31,859 nt of DNA from positions 1-31,859 of the forward strand of contig JABXGU010000210.1 in assembly GCA_016550415.1 (NCBI GenBank), given 5' to 3'. This DNA is from an archaeon. GTDB lineage: Archaea; Asgardarchaeota; Hermodarchaeia; Hermodarchaeales; Hermodarchaeaceae. Position numbers and translations under genes: made by a program. The notes beneath the pieces are model-generated. The model was given only the letters and a program-made list of their open reading frames with translations. It was not told where the DNA came from and did not search any database. Shown in pieces: positions 7,428-14,605 of this stretch (positions are counted from its first letter, which is position 1; every line of letters begins with the position of its first letter).

Positions 7428-8276
7428 GTGATAATAGCGGTGGCAAGCGGCAAGGGGGGTACAGGTAAGACTACAATAGTGGTCAATTTGGCACTCTCCC
7501 TTGATTGCATGGTTCAGATACTAGATTGTGATGTCGATGAACCCAATGTCCACACCTTGTTACCGCTTCAAGCACCAACGACTGAGCCCGTTTATACAAT
7601 GGTCCCTAGTTTTAATGAAAGTCTATGTACCCAATCAATGAAATGTGTGGCATTTTGTCCCAATCATGCAATTTTCGTCAGTAAAGCAGGAATCAAGTTC
7701 TTCGAAAATCTATGTTATGGTTGTGGTGGATGTATTCTTGTTTGCCCAAGTAAAGCGATTGCTGAAGATAAACGGCAACTTGGTGTAACTCATTATGGCA
7801 GGGCAACTAAGAACATCGAGCTTATCTATGGTGAGCTTGATATTGGAGAGCCACTTGTAGTGCCAGTTATTAAAGCCGTTAAATCACAAGCAAAAAGGGA
7901 CAAAGAAAGTACAATCATCATTGACTGCCCGCCAGGAGTTTCTTGTCCAATGGTGGAGTCAGTGTATGGTTCTGATTTCTGTTTGCTTGTCACTGAACCG
8001 ACACCTTTTGGCTTGCACGATTTACAACTTGCTGTAGATACAGTTCGTCGCCTTGATATCCCGTTTGGCGTTATTATCAATCGTGCAGGCATTGGCGATC
8101 AACAGGTCTACACATATTGTAGGAAAGAAGAGATACCAATTCTCCTAGAAATTCCTCACAGTCGTGAAATCGCTGAACTCTTCTCTGAGGGCGTCCCCTT
8201 CGTGACTCGGAAAACAGAGTCAAAAAATCTATTCAAAGAATTATACAAAGAAATTCAACGGAGGGTAGAGCAATGA
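7428..8276 (+). CDS. MinD-type P-loop ATPase with inserted ferredoxin domain (ORP-type)
   Basis: 282 residues. A deviant Walker A motif, SGKGGTGKTT at residues 7-16 with signature Lys9, places it in the MinD/Mrp/ParA ATPases. A dicluster ferredoxin domain is inserted at about 62-115. The second cluster motif is complete (Cys96, 99, 102, 106), but the first lacks one ligand: Cys67, Ser70, Cys73, Cys77. The switch/Walker B region is IIIDCPPGVSCPM near residue 165. This architecture is typical of ATPases paired with NifX-like and DUF134 genes, including the ORP complex ATPases. The start is a GTG at 7428, 60 bases after the preceding gene. It overlaps the next gene by ATGA, so the pair is translationally coupled and probably a heterodimer. 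Confidence 0.92.
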   Translation: MIIAVASGKGGTGKTTIVVNLALSLDCMVQILDCDVDEPNVHTLLPLQAPTTEPVYTMVPSFNESLCTQSMKCVAFCPNHAIFVSKAGIKFFENLCYGCGGCILVCPSKAIAEDKRQLGVTHYGRATKNIELIYGELDIGEPLVVPVIKAVKSQAKRDKESTIIIDCPPGVSCPMVESVYGSDFCLLVTEPTPFGLHDLQLAVDTVRRLDIPFGVIINRAGIGDQQVYTYCRKEEIPILLEIPHSREIAELFSEGVPFVTRKTESKNLFKELYKEIQRRVEQ

Positions 8277-9136
8277 AGGAACTTGCCATTGTCAGTGGAA
8301 AGGGCGGGACTGGAAAAACTACAATCACGGCCTCATTGGCAGTATTAGCAACCAATCACGTGGTTGCTGACTGTGATGTTGACGCACCCAACCTCCACCT
8401 TCTACTTAATCCCAAAATAGAATCCACTGAGGAATTTGCTAATGCGAGGATTGCTTCAATAGACCCTGAGCTTTGCACGAAGTGTGGTGCCTGCATATCT
8501 GCCTGCCGATTTGAAGCAATTTCTGAGGCAATGGATGTTAATCCATTAAAGTGCGAGGGTTGTGGTGTATGTGCTCTTGTCTGCCCAGCTAGTGCAGTTC
8601 AAATGAACGATAGACTATCTGGCTATGTTTACTTATCTAAAACCAGCTTCTGTCCCATGGCTCATGCATTGTTGATGCCGGGGGAAAGTAATTCGGGCAA
8701 GTTAGTCACTCTTGTCCGTCAAAGGGCACGAGAATTAGCTAGCGAAAAGGGCAAAGATTTGGTGTTGGTGGATGGTCCCCCGGGCATCGCTTGTTCCACA
8801 ATTGCTACCATTACAGGAGTAGCCGCAGGTCTTGTGGTAGCTGAACCAACAATTCCAGCTTTTCATGATTTAGAAAGGACATTAGAGTTATTCAATCACT
8901 TTGGTATACTAGCCATGGTAGTCATCAATAAGTGTGACTTGAACAGTAAAAAAACAGAGGAAATAGAGCGGCACTGCATTGAGCATGACATCAAAATTGC
9001 AGGTCGAATCCCTTATGATTTGATTATGACAAATGCATCGGTAGCAGGTAATCCTGTGGTTGTCCATGCTCCAAAACATGCACTCTCTATGGCTCTGCGT
9101 AGCATTTGGAACAACATCAAATCTCAGCTAGCCTGA
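8273..9136 (+). CDS. MinD-type P-loop ATPase with inserted ferredoxin domain, second subunit
   Basis: 287 residues, paralogous to the previous gene. Deviant Walker A SGKGGTGKTT lies at residues 8-17. The inserted ferredoxin domain (about 62-112) has both Cys sets complete: Cys68/71/74/78 and Cys94/97/100/104. Walker B region VLVDGPPGIACS is followed by VAEPTIPAFHDLER, the usual MinD-like switch. It begins inside the stop of the upstream gene (ATGA overlap). Proteins of this type are thought to use ATP hydrolysis to load or move Fe-S or mixed-metal clusters. It is the last gene of the plus-strand run, with a convergent zinc-ribbon gene 46 bases beyond its stop. Confidence 0.92.
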   Translation: MKELAIVSGKGGTGKTTITASLAVLATNHVVADCDVDAPNLHLLLNPKIESTEEFANARIASIDPELCTKCGACISACRFEAISEAMDVNPLKCEGCGVCALVCPASAVQMNDRLSGYVYLSKTSFCPMAHALLMPGESNSGKLVTLVRQRARELASEKGKDLVLVDGPPGIACSTIATITGVAAGLVVAEPTIPAFHDLERTLELFNHFGILAMVVINKCDLNSKKTEEIERHCIEHDIKIAGRIPYDLIMTNASVAGNPVVVHAPKHALSMALRSIWNNIKSQLA

Positions 9137-9182
9137 AGCCGTGTGTTTAATGAAAAATAGCAAATCATATTCCAAAGACGGT

Positions 9183-9482
9183 TTAACGATGTCTGTCGAC
9201 TGCAACTCCACAAGCACTACAATAGCGAGCGTTTGGTACCAATGGTTCACCACAACTTTGACAGAATGAAACATACGGCAATGGTTGCTCAGGAGGAACC
9301 CTTGATTGATTAGAGATTTTAGGGACCGATTGAAGATTTCTCTGGTTAATAGTCCAGCAACTGCCTGGCCCATAAATCCATCCTGGTCGTTGCCATGGTG
9401 GTAGATGTGAGAAGGGACCATTTCCTGGCCATTGTCCTTGGTTTCTTCCTTGCTGTCGACCACGACCACCTTGTCGCCACAT
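9183..9482 (-). CDS. Small Gly/Gln/Arg-rich protein with C-terminal zinc ribbon
   Basis: 99 residues. The first 40 are low complexity and rich in Gly, Arg, Gln and Trp (MWRQGGRGRQQGRNQGQWPG), reminiscent of the Gly-rich small proteins (DUF5320-like) that accompany NifX genes. The C-terminus is a zinc ribbon: FCQSCGEP and YCSACGVAV with Cys74/77/88/91. The start is fixed by a good Shine-Dalgarno, GGTGAG, six bases before the ATG at 9482. It is divergent from the second DUF134 gene. Paired boxes at 9499-9535 sit between its TATA box and its start, so it is likely the repressed target of a metal-responsive regulator. Role unknown. Confidence 0.72.
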   Translation of the reverse strand: MWRQGGRGRQQGRNQGQWPGNGPFSHLPPWQRPGWIYGPGSCWTINQRNLQSVPKISNQSRVPPEQPLPYVSFCQSCGEPLVPNARYCSACGVAVDRHR

Positions 9483-9498
9483 TTTTATCTCACCTTTT

Positions 9499-9535
9499 TG
9501 TGCTTATGCACAAATTCATTTTGTGTTTATGCACA
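9499..9535. promoter_or_regulatory. Two tandem TGTGC-TTAT-GCACA operator boxes
   Basis: TGTGCTTATGCACA at 9499-9512 is an inverted repeat with 5-base arms. TGTGTTTATGCACA at 9522-9535 is a copy with one change. Centres are 23 bp apart, about two helical turns, so both lie on one DNA face. For the minus-strand zinc-ribbon gene they overlap the expected transcription start; for the plus-strand DUF134 gene they lie upstream of the TATA box. Confidence 0.6.
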
Positions 9536-9536
9536 G

Positions 9537-9548
9537 AAATATATAAAT
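9537..9548. promoter_or_regulatory. Shared near-symmetrical TATA element of a divergent promoter
   Basis: AAATATATAAAT reads as a TATA box on both strands. On the plus strand it gives a start around 9571, ten bases before the DUF134 ATG. On the minus strand it gives a start around 9515, inside the paired operator boxes. Confidence 0.5.
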
Positions 9549-9580
9549 CCATCGAACAAGCAACCCATAGTTGAAATATC

Positions 9581-9895
9581 ATGAGGTATCGTCGTGGATG
9601 GCGTGGCAGAGGTCGTCCGCCAAAACCAATTAGTCTTAGCCATGTACCCGTACCGACAACCTTTACACCCAACATAATGAAAGATTCTATCCCCATCCAA
9701 CTCTTTGCCTCCGAGCTAGAAGCTATGAGACTAGTTGATGGAGAAGAACTTGATCAAGAAGAAGCGGGGAAGAGAATGGGCGTTTCTCGGGGAACTATCT
9801 GGCGATTAGTCCAATCTGGGCACAGAAAAACAATCACAGCATTAACAGAAAGCAGGCCCATCACAATTACGATGGAGACAAAAGATGATTTATAG
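9581..9895 (+). CDS. DUF134 family HTH protein, short form without zinc ribbon
   Basis: 104 residues. The N-terminus is Arg/Gly-rich (MRYRRGWRGRGRPPKP). It then shows the DUF134 pattern: HVPVPTTFTP, LFASELEAMRLVDGEELDQE and the helix-turn-helix EEAGKRMGVSRGTIWRLVQSGHRK at about 60-83. Unlike the 6106 copy it ends soon after the HTH and has no Cys ribbon. Interestingly the zinc ribbon is carried by the divergent neighbouring gene. The ATG at 9581 gives a roughly 10-base leader from the TATA box. A DNA-binding role is inferred; the boxes upstream are the obvious candidate sites. Confidence 0.85.
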   Translation: MRYRRGWRGRGRPPKPISLSHVPVPTTFTPNIMKDSIPIQLFASELEAMRLVDGEELDQEEAGKRMGVSRGTIWRLVQSGHRKTITALTESRPITITMETKDDL

Positions 9896-9984
9896 TAGCC
9901 ACTAAATTGCACACGAGCATATGGATGAAAGAAAGGAGAATAAGATTGGTGAGTAAGTCGAGATTATGTTCACTAATTGAATAA

Positions 9985-11250
9985 TTAATCTCCACTTGGC
10001 TTGTATTTGTCGGGATCAGCACGGTATACTTTTTCTACAGTTTTACTTGCACCCGGCGTATCTAACTCCACATCTCGTTTTTCACCACGTGCTTCACCCA
10101 AAACTTCTTTGAATACATCACTTTGAATTATTAGACGCATTACCTCGTTAGCGCCGGTCCATATTGTACTAAGACGAGCATCACGGAATAAGCGTTCAAT
10201 TGGATAGACATCGGTATATCCGATACCGCCAAGTATCTGCATGGCTTCTGAGACCGTTTGGAAACATGTTTCAGTTGCAAATAATTTTGCTTGGGATACT
10301 TCTTTTCGACAGGGGAGCTTTGCATCTGCTAGACGGGCTGCTCGATATACTAGTCCGCGAGCGGCATCAAGAGCTGTTGCTGCATCAGCAATTTTGAAAC
10401 TAATACCTTCGAAGCGACTGATGGGTTGCCCAAAAGCTTCTCGCCGCGCTGCGTATCGGATGGCTATTTCGAGAGCAGCACGTCCTATCCCTATTGCGCC
10501 TGCAGCAGAGGTCAGACGTTCTGGTACCATCATAGTGTTGAAGATGTCAGCAGCTCGATTAATTGAGCCGATTAGGTTTTCCTTTGGGACCTCAACATTC
10601 TGGAGTACAATACGTGCAGCACCCATGCCTCGGCAACCCATTAGGTTGTATTGTTCATCCACTTTTACACCCATGTCTCGTTCAACGAGAAAAGCGCTAA
10701 GTGATTCGTGTGGTTTTGCCTTGAAGTCGGTTTTTGCGTATACGAGAAAGTAGTCAGCGCCGACACCACCAGCTACGAAGCGTTTCTCGCCATTGATGAT
10801 GAAATGGTTACCTTTTGAGGTTGCTGTTGTTATTGTGCCGAAGAAGTCGGATCCGCCACGTGGTTCAGTAAGACCTTCAGCGCAGATTTTTTCCCCCCGG
10901 AGTGTAGGTGCAAGGTAGTTTCGTTTCTGCTCTTTGGTTCCAAATTTATCAATGGCTTCGCCAATGATACTGGGTAGTGAATAGGCACAACCTATGGAGA
11001 TGCCAAGAACACCTATCTCTTCTATTGCAGCCATTTCAGATACCCAGTTAAGCCCGCGTCCACCAAATTCTTTGGGAAATCGTAGTCCCAGTATGTTTTC
11101 TTTAGCGGCAGCCTTGACAAAGTCGTAGGGGTATTCCTGCGTGTTACCGTCCATGCTTATGAGGAGATTGGGATCCACCTTATCGCGTACAAAGGTGCGA
11201 ATCTCATCGCGCACTGCGCGTTCATCATTATTTAGGAGAATGTCAAACAT
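9985..11250 (-). CDS. Acyl-CoA dehydrogenase
   Basis: A 421-residue flavoprotein of the acyl-CoA dehydrogenase family, which oxidises acyl-CoA to enoyl-CoA and passes electrons onward. The FAD-binding stretch is CAEGLTEPRGGSDF (123-136); FINGEKRFVAGGVGADYFLVYAKT follows in form; MQILGGIGYTDVYPIERLFRDARL (337-360) is the family signature. The usual catalytic Glu in YEGT is absent: the site reads IWTGANE, with Thr365. A Glu at position 244 (VPERLTSA) aligns with the helix-G catalytic base of isovaleryl-CoA and long-chain enzymes, so the active site probably follows that pattern. It lies 50 bases downstream of a ferredoxin gene in the same operon. About 40 charged residues extend past the standard C-terminus. 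Substrate not determined. Confidence 0.93.
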   Translation of the reverse strand: MFDILLNNDERAVRDEIRTFVRDKVDPNLLISMDGNTQEYPYDFVKAAAKENILGLRFPKEFGGRGLNWVSEMAAIEEIGVLGISIGCAYSLPSIIGEAIDKFGTKEQKRNYLAPTLRGEKICAEGLTEPRGGSDFFGTITTATSKGNHFIINGEKRFVAGGVGADYFLVYAKTDFKAKPHESLSAFLVERDMGVKVDEQYNLMGCRGMGAARIVLQNVEVPKENLIGSINRAADIFNTMMVPERLTSAAGAIGIGRAALEIAIRYAARREAFGQPISRFEGISFKIADAATALDAARGLVYRAARLADAKLPCRKEVSQAKLFATETCFQTVSEAMQILGGIGYTDVYPIERLFRDARLSTIWTGANEVMRLIIQSDVFKEVLGEARGEKRDVELDTPGASKTVEKVYRADPDKYKPSGD

Positions 11251-11300
11251 CTAGGAACCTCCATTATAATACATAATAGGAATACTTGGATGTTTAGTTT

Positions 11301-11684
11301 TCATTCCAATAAAGCGTTGAGGGTATCATTATCTGTGGATGTTCGAGAGATAAGGATTGCATCCACTGGGCAGACAAGTTCGCAAGCTAGACAATCTAGG
11401 CAATTGGATTCGCCTTCAGGATCAATTCTTGTTGGATGGGTCTTTGATGTGATTTTTGTGAATACGTCAACTGGGCACACTACAAGACACTTTGAGCATG
11501 CTGTGCATAAATCCAAATCAATGGCTACACGTGTACCATGTATGCCTAGCTGGGATGTTCTAGATTGCCATACGCTGTGACCCTTATGGGTCCCGATTAC
11601 TTGCCAAGTTCGTTGGAATGATTTGTCGATTGGCAATTCGTTTCTTCCTTGGCTGTGATGAAGGATGTATATTGGTTTTCTCAT
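11301..11684 (-). CDS. 2[4Fe-4S] ferredoxin with N-terminal extension
   Basis: 127 residues. The first 50 carry no recognised domain. The C-terminal half is a dicluster ferredoxin: CTACSKCLVVCP (Cys60/63/66/70) and CLDCLACELVCP (Cys95/98/101/105), both complete. It starts 2 bases after the stop of the phosphoribosyltransferase gene and is followed by acyl-CoA dehydrogenase, all on the minus strand. It could act as electron carrier for the dehydrogenase in place of ETF, but no ETF gene is visible, so this is inference. The 20 or so linker residues between the clusters (THPTRIDPEGESN) are longer than in small ferredoxins. Confidence 0.88.
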   Translation of the reverse strand: MRKPIYILHHSQGRNELPIDKSFQRTWQVIGTHKGHSVWQSRTSQLGIHGTRVAIDLDLCTACSKCLVVCPVDVFTKITSKTHPTRIDPEGESNCLDCLACELVCPVDAILISRTSTDNDTLNALLE

Positions 11685-11686
11685 CC

Positions 11687-12352
11687 CTAGTTTTCATCTG
11701 GGCCTTTGTATGAAGCTATGTATTTGAGAACTTCTTCATCGGTGAGATCATGCCAGTGTTTATAATAGCTGGCAACAGCGAAGGGCATTGCTGAACTGAC
11801 ATGGAGTGCTACAAGAGTATCGCACACAGATTTTAGGAGATGGACTGCTTGGGTGGAAGCCACTGGTACAGCTACAATTAGTTGTTTTGGTTTTGCTTTT
11901 TGTACTGATTTAGCAGCGACCATCATTGTATAGCCTGAAGCAAGACCGTCATCTACGAGAATCACTGTCCGATTTTGAATCTTGGGTGATGGTTTATTAC
12001 CACAAAAAAGCTTTTGGCGTCTCTTAATTTCAGCCAGGGTCTGTGACTTAATATCTCGGATTTTAGCATCAGAAAGATGAAGTTGAGGTGCTAGATTGGG
12101 ATTTAGAAAGAAAGTGCCATCAGGAGCAATGGCACCAAATCCTGCCTCTGTATTCCATGGGATTTGCAGCTTTCGTACAATCATCAAAGCGAACTCAGCG
12201 TAAATTTCTTTTGCTATGATAACACCAACCGGAACCCCGCCACAGGGAATAGCTAATACGAGTATATTTTCTAGGTCGAGTTTTAATAATTCAGCCAATA
12301 ATTTTTTACCAGCATCTTCACGATTGTTGAAGAGCGGGTAAATGTCAAACAC
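11687..12352 (-). CDS. Phosphoribosyltransferase domain protein
   Basis: 221 residues of the type I PRTase fold. The PRPP-binding loop is VILVDDGLASGYTM at about 130-143. The N-terminal substrate loop is LAIPCGGVPVGVIIAKEI (33-50), with a REDAGKKLLAEL start typical of the stand-alone 'predicted phosphoribosyltransferase' group (COG1926-like). In that group the DDGxATGxT loop is often DDGLATG; here it is DDGLASG. The acceptor base is unknown. It leads an operon with ferredoxin and acyl-CoA dehydrogenase, an odd combination whose logic is not obvious. It is divergent from small plus-strand ORFs only 14 bases away. It ends in TAG. Confidence 0.88.
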   Translation of the reverse strand: MFDIYPLFNNREDAGKKLLAELLKLDLENILVLAIPCGGVPVGVIIAKEIYAEFALMIVRKLQIPWNTEAGFGAIAPDGTFFLNPNLAPQLHLSDAKIRDIKSQTLAEIKRRQKLFCGNKPSPKIQNRTVILVDDGLASGYTMMVAAKSVQKAKPKQLIVAVPVASTQAVHLLKSVCDTLVALHVSSAMPFAVASYYKHWHDLTDEEVLKYIASYKGPDEN

Positions 12353-12366
12353 ACCGATGCACCTTT

Positions 12367-12543
12367 ATGAGCGTACCACCTAGCATATTGGCAGGAGGTC
12401 TTATCTTAGGATTTAATTGGTCATTGCAGGAAAATGGGATTAAATATTTTCCCACAACATTGCAACAGCTTTCAGTTAATGACTTCATTCAGTTGCTTGA
12501 TGAAGTAAAGGTGATTGATGTTGAAGCGAGACATGGCAGATAA
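12367..12543 (+). CDS. Possible 58-residue small protein overlapping the next gene
   Basis: An ATG at 12367 opens a 58-codon frame (MSVPPSILAGGLILGFNWSL then a soluble helix-like part ending EARHGR). It ends at 12543, overlapping the next gene's start by about 25 bases in another frame. The composition looks protein-like and the overlap would give translational coupling. Against it, no clear Shine-Dalgarno is seen and the frame begins only 14 bases from the divergent PRTase start. It may simply be a leader region with promoters for both sides. Confidence 0.3.
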   Translation: MSVPPSILAGGLILGFNWSLQENGIKYFPTTLQQLSVNDFIQLLDEVKVIDVEARHGR

Positions 12544-12769
12544 ATTGCTTAAGGAGCTGAACACTCCTCAATTTGGTCATTGGATTCGAAAACTGGAAGT
12601 CCGTGAAGACCTTAGTGGCGAGGCTTATGTTACATTCTATACAGATTGTCTAACCTCAATGCGAGTCATAGATTTAGAAAAGGTTGCACAAGCCTTTGCT
12701 GTGTTTTGGCGTGCGGAACCATCCCGCACAGAACAAGCAATATTTGTTCGCCTTTGGGAACGCAGCTAA
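12518..12769 (+). CDS. Small hypothetical protein
   Basis: 83 residues, no recognised family. MLKRDMADKLLKELNTPQFG begins a helix, followed by a beta-rich part (KLEVREDLSGEAYVTFYTDC), then DLEKVAQAFAVFWRAEPSRT and a final strand. The pattern suggests a small alpha/beta fold of the ACT or ferredoxin-like kind, but this is a guess. AAGGTGAT directly precedes the ATG at 12518, which I prefer to the TTG at 12515; ATG 12530 is also possible. It lies 85 bases upstream of a GNAT gene on the same strand. Confidence 0.62.
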   Translation: MLKRDMADKLLKELNTPQFGHWIRKLEVREDLSGEAYVTFYTDCLTSMRVIDLEKVAQAFAVFWRAEPSRTEQAIFVRLWERS

Positions 12770-12854
12770 TAATATAGGCACCCTTCCAAGGACATAGCCA
12801 AAAGATGGCGAATAAAGATGTCCCAGCTAACATTGATTGAGATTATTATGAGAG

Positions 12855-13397
12855 GTGTATCCCATTAGTTCAAAACCAGCAGAACCCGTCTCCATTCGCG
12901 AGCTAAGTAAGGGACATTTAGATGCGGCAGCGCAAGTCTATGCTCAAGGACTCCTAATGGAGACTCCACCAGGATCTAGTGAATCGTTGGAAGCATTAGT
13001 ACAAATTATGCGACACCATCTTCAGAGTTATCTTCTTAAGAAGAATACAAGGCAGATTTGGCTTTCCTTCATCAGAAACCACCCGTGTGGGCTTCTCGAC
13101 TTCTATTACCTGCCAATGACTATTCGCATTCGCTTTCTATGTGCCATTCCCCCAAGTCAAGGTATTGGCACCCAGTTGATGACTCACCTTGCCCAGTTTG
13201 CTCTCGATAATAATGTAAGGTTAATCCTTACAACCATCAGTTCGCTAGACCAGCGTGCGATGAATTTTTACTTTAGTCACATAGGTTTCTTTAAAACAGG
13301 CAAGCGTACTGAGGAATCAAACTTTGATCTATTTCTTGCCGCCGTTTACCCCAAAGAGATACTCCTACGCTTAAATCGACAATCGTCCCCTGACTAA
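12855..13397 (+). CDS. GNAT-family N-acetyltransferase
   Basis: 180 residues. The acetyl-CoA-binding motif A is AIPPSQGIGTQLMTHLAQFA at about 113-132, matching Q/R-x-x-G-x-G. Motif B follows as SSLDQRAMNFYFSHIGFFKTGKR, the usual 'A..FY...GF...G' pattern. The N-terminus SIRELSKGHLDAAAQVY fits the GNAT first strand and helix. Acceptor unknown. The start is a GTG at 12855, since stops interrupt the other frames; GAGAGG overlaps it, so initiation context is poor. Confidence 0.82.
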   Translation: MYPISSKPAEPVSIRELSKGHLDAAAQVYAQGLLMETPPGSSESLEALVQIMRHHLQSYLLKKNTRQIWLSFIRNHPCGLLDFYYLPMTIRIRFLCAIPPSQGIGTQLMTHLAQFALDNNVRLILTTISSLDQRAMNFYFSHIGFFKTGKRTEESNFDLFLAAVYPKEILLRLNRQSSPD

Positions 13398-13437
13398 GTT
13401 ATAAAGAATTAATATTTTGGGCTTTAAAGAAGGCAGA

Positions 13438-13689
13438 CTACTTTTTCTCTGTACAGAGTTTTAAAGCACACAACGTTTCTTCAAAGGAACGCTGGAAAAA
13501 GCCTTCAATCATTAATTGATTGGATTTCTGAAGTCGCTGTTGCATCTTTGAATCCAATGGAGTACCGATAAGCTCAGTTTCTGCTGCTTCAAGGAATTCC
13601 GTAGCTATCATCCGCCAACATTCGCGCTCGAATTGACGCGATGCCTTCAGAGCAAGCATATACTCATACTCGTCAAGGCGAACAGACAT
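13438..13689 (-). CDS. Small helical hypothetical protein
   Basis: 83 residues, helical throughout, charged, without recognised motifs (MSVRLDEYEYMLALKASRQF, later SFEETLCALKLCTEKK). Its ATG is directly after the TAG stop of the upstream membrane protein with no gap, so the two are translationally coupled. That suggests a cytosolic partner of the membrane protein. The C-terminal stretch EGFFQRSFEETLCALKLC looks like an HEPN/TPR-type helix pair, but the similarity is weak. Confidence 0.65.
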   Translation of the reverse strand: MSVRLDEYEYMLALKASRQFERECWRMIATEFLEAAETELIGTPLDSKMQQRLQKSNQLMIEGFFQRSFEETLCALKLCTEKK

Positions 13690-14529
13690 CTACTTCCACT
13701 GATTATAAAATGCCCATGTTATTGCCACCATAAGCAATAGCATTGGCCAGTATACCCAGTAAACGACGCTGTAATTTGGAATTCTGATACTGGAAATAAA
13801 GGTCCAGAACCACCAATAAAAAGCGTCTATGAGACTTGCCCCAGCAACAGGTAATGGTAGGAGGGGAAAAAGAAGAATAGCAGACATTCTTGCTAGGAAG
13901 ATTGGCGTGAAGATGAAGAAGATGCCGAATAACATTGCCATGCAATGCCGTTCACTTGCATACAATATGATTTGTCTCCAGACTTCGGGATAATTTTCCC
14001 AGATGAACGTGTCATAGAAAACCTTGTCCCGAGAGTTCCAACCTACCTGGATTTTATCGTAGAGGTGCAAAGGGACTTCTTTAGATGGTTGAACTTCTTG
14101 AGTGTCGGGTTTAGGTTTTGCTTGTAGCATCTTAATGAAGTGGAGCATCCGGTTCTTCGAAGGAGATTGATCTGGCAAGGTCTGGATTAATGTTGATGCA
14201 TGGTTGGAGACTAAATCGATGATTTCTGCAACTCTTTGATAATGCAAGCGCTTCTTTGAATATTGATATTGAGCAGGGAACCAATGACTTAGTAGTCTGG
14301 AGCCACTTAGTCGATGGCTCAGGTCGTATATTCCATAAAAGAGGATGAATCCAACGAGTGGACCTGCGAAGGCTAATATCACTGCAACAAGAACAGAGAC
14401 ACCTAATTCTGGAGGGTATAAACTGAGTATTTCTGGGAAGACCCAAAGAGATACTAGTACTGCCATGTATCCAGGTATCACCATGCGCAATAACAGGCGA
14501 GTCTCGCTTGTGCCACCAAGAATTGACAT
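13690..14529 (-). CDS. Multi-pass membrane protein of unknown function
   Basis: 279 residues. Two hydrophobic helices lie near the N-terminus (about 14-34 and 40-65), followed by a soluble domain of about 130 residues (70-195) rich in His, Lys and Trp. Three more helices follow (about 197-220, 222-245, 255-275). The soluble loop contains QYQYSKKRLHYQRVAEIIDL and VFYDTFIWENYPEVWRQIIL. I recognise no family. GGAG lies ten bases before the ATG. The gene is directly fused in translation to the 83-residue helical protein downstream (TAG then ATG). The pair looks like a two-component membrane cassette. Confidence 0.68.
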   Translation of the reverse strand: MSILGGTSETRLLLRMVIPGYMAVLVSLWVFPEILSLYPPELGVSVLVAVILAFAGPLVGFILFYGIYDLSHRLSGSRLLSHWFPAQYQYSKKRLHYQRVAEIIDLVSNHASTLIQTLPDQSPSKNRMLHFIKMLQAKPKPDTQEVQPSKEVPLHLYDKIQVGWNSRDKVFYDTFIWENYPEVWRQIILYASERHCMAMLFGIFFIFTPIFLARMSAILLFPLLPLPVAGASLIDAFYWWFWTFISSIRIPNYSVVYWVYWPMLLLMVAITWAFYNQWK

Positions 14530-14605
14530 GGATGAACACTCCAGATCTATTACATTGTTTAAAGGTGCTTAATCTGCCCTAAAAATGCATAACTTGTTAA
14601 AAAAA

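Noticed and set aside
6106..9895. Nitrogen fixation locus
   Set aside because: NifX-like proteins alone do not indicate nitrogenase; no nifH, nifD, nifK, nifE, nifN or full-length nifB is present.
10241..10753. 170-codon open frame on the plus strand inside the acyl-CoA dehydrogenase gene
   Set aside because: It is antisense to a well-supported gene, is Arg/Ala-rich as expected for a shadow frame, and has no family features.
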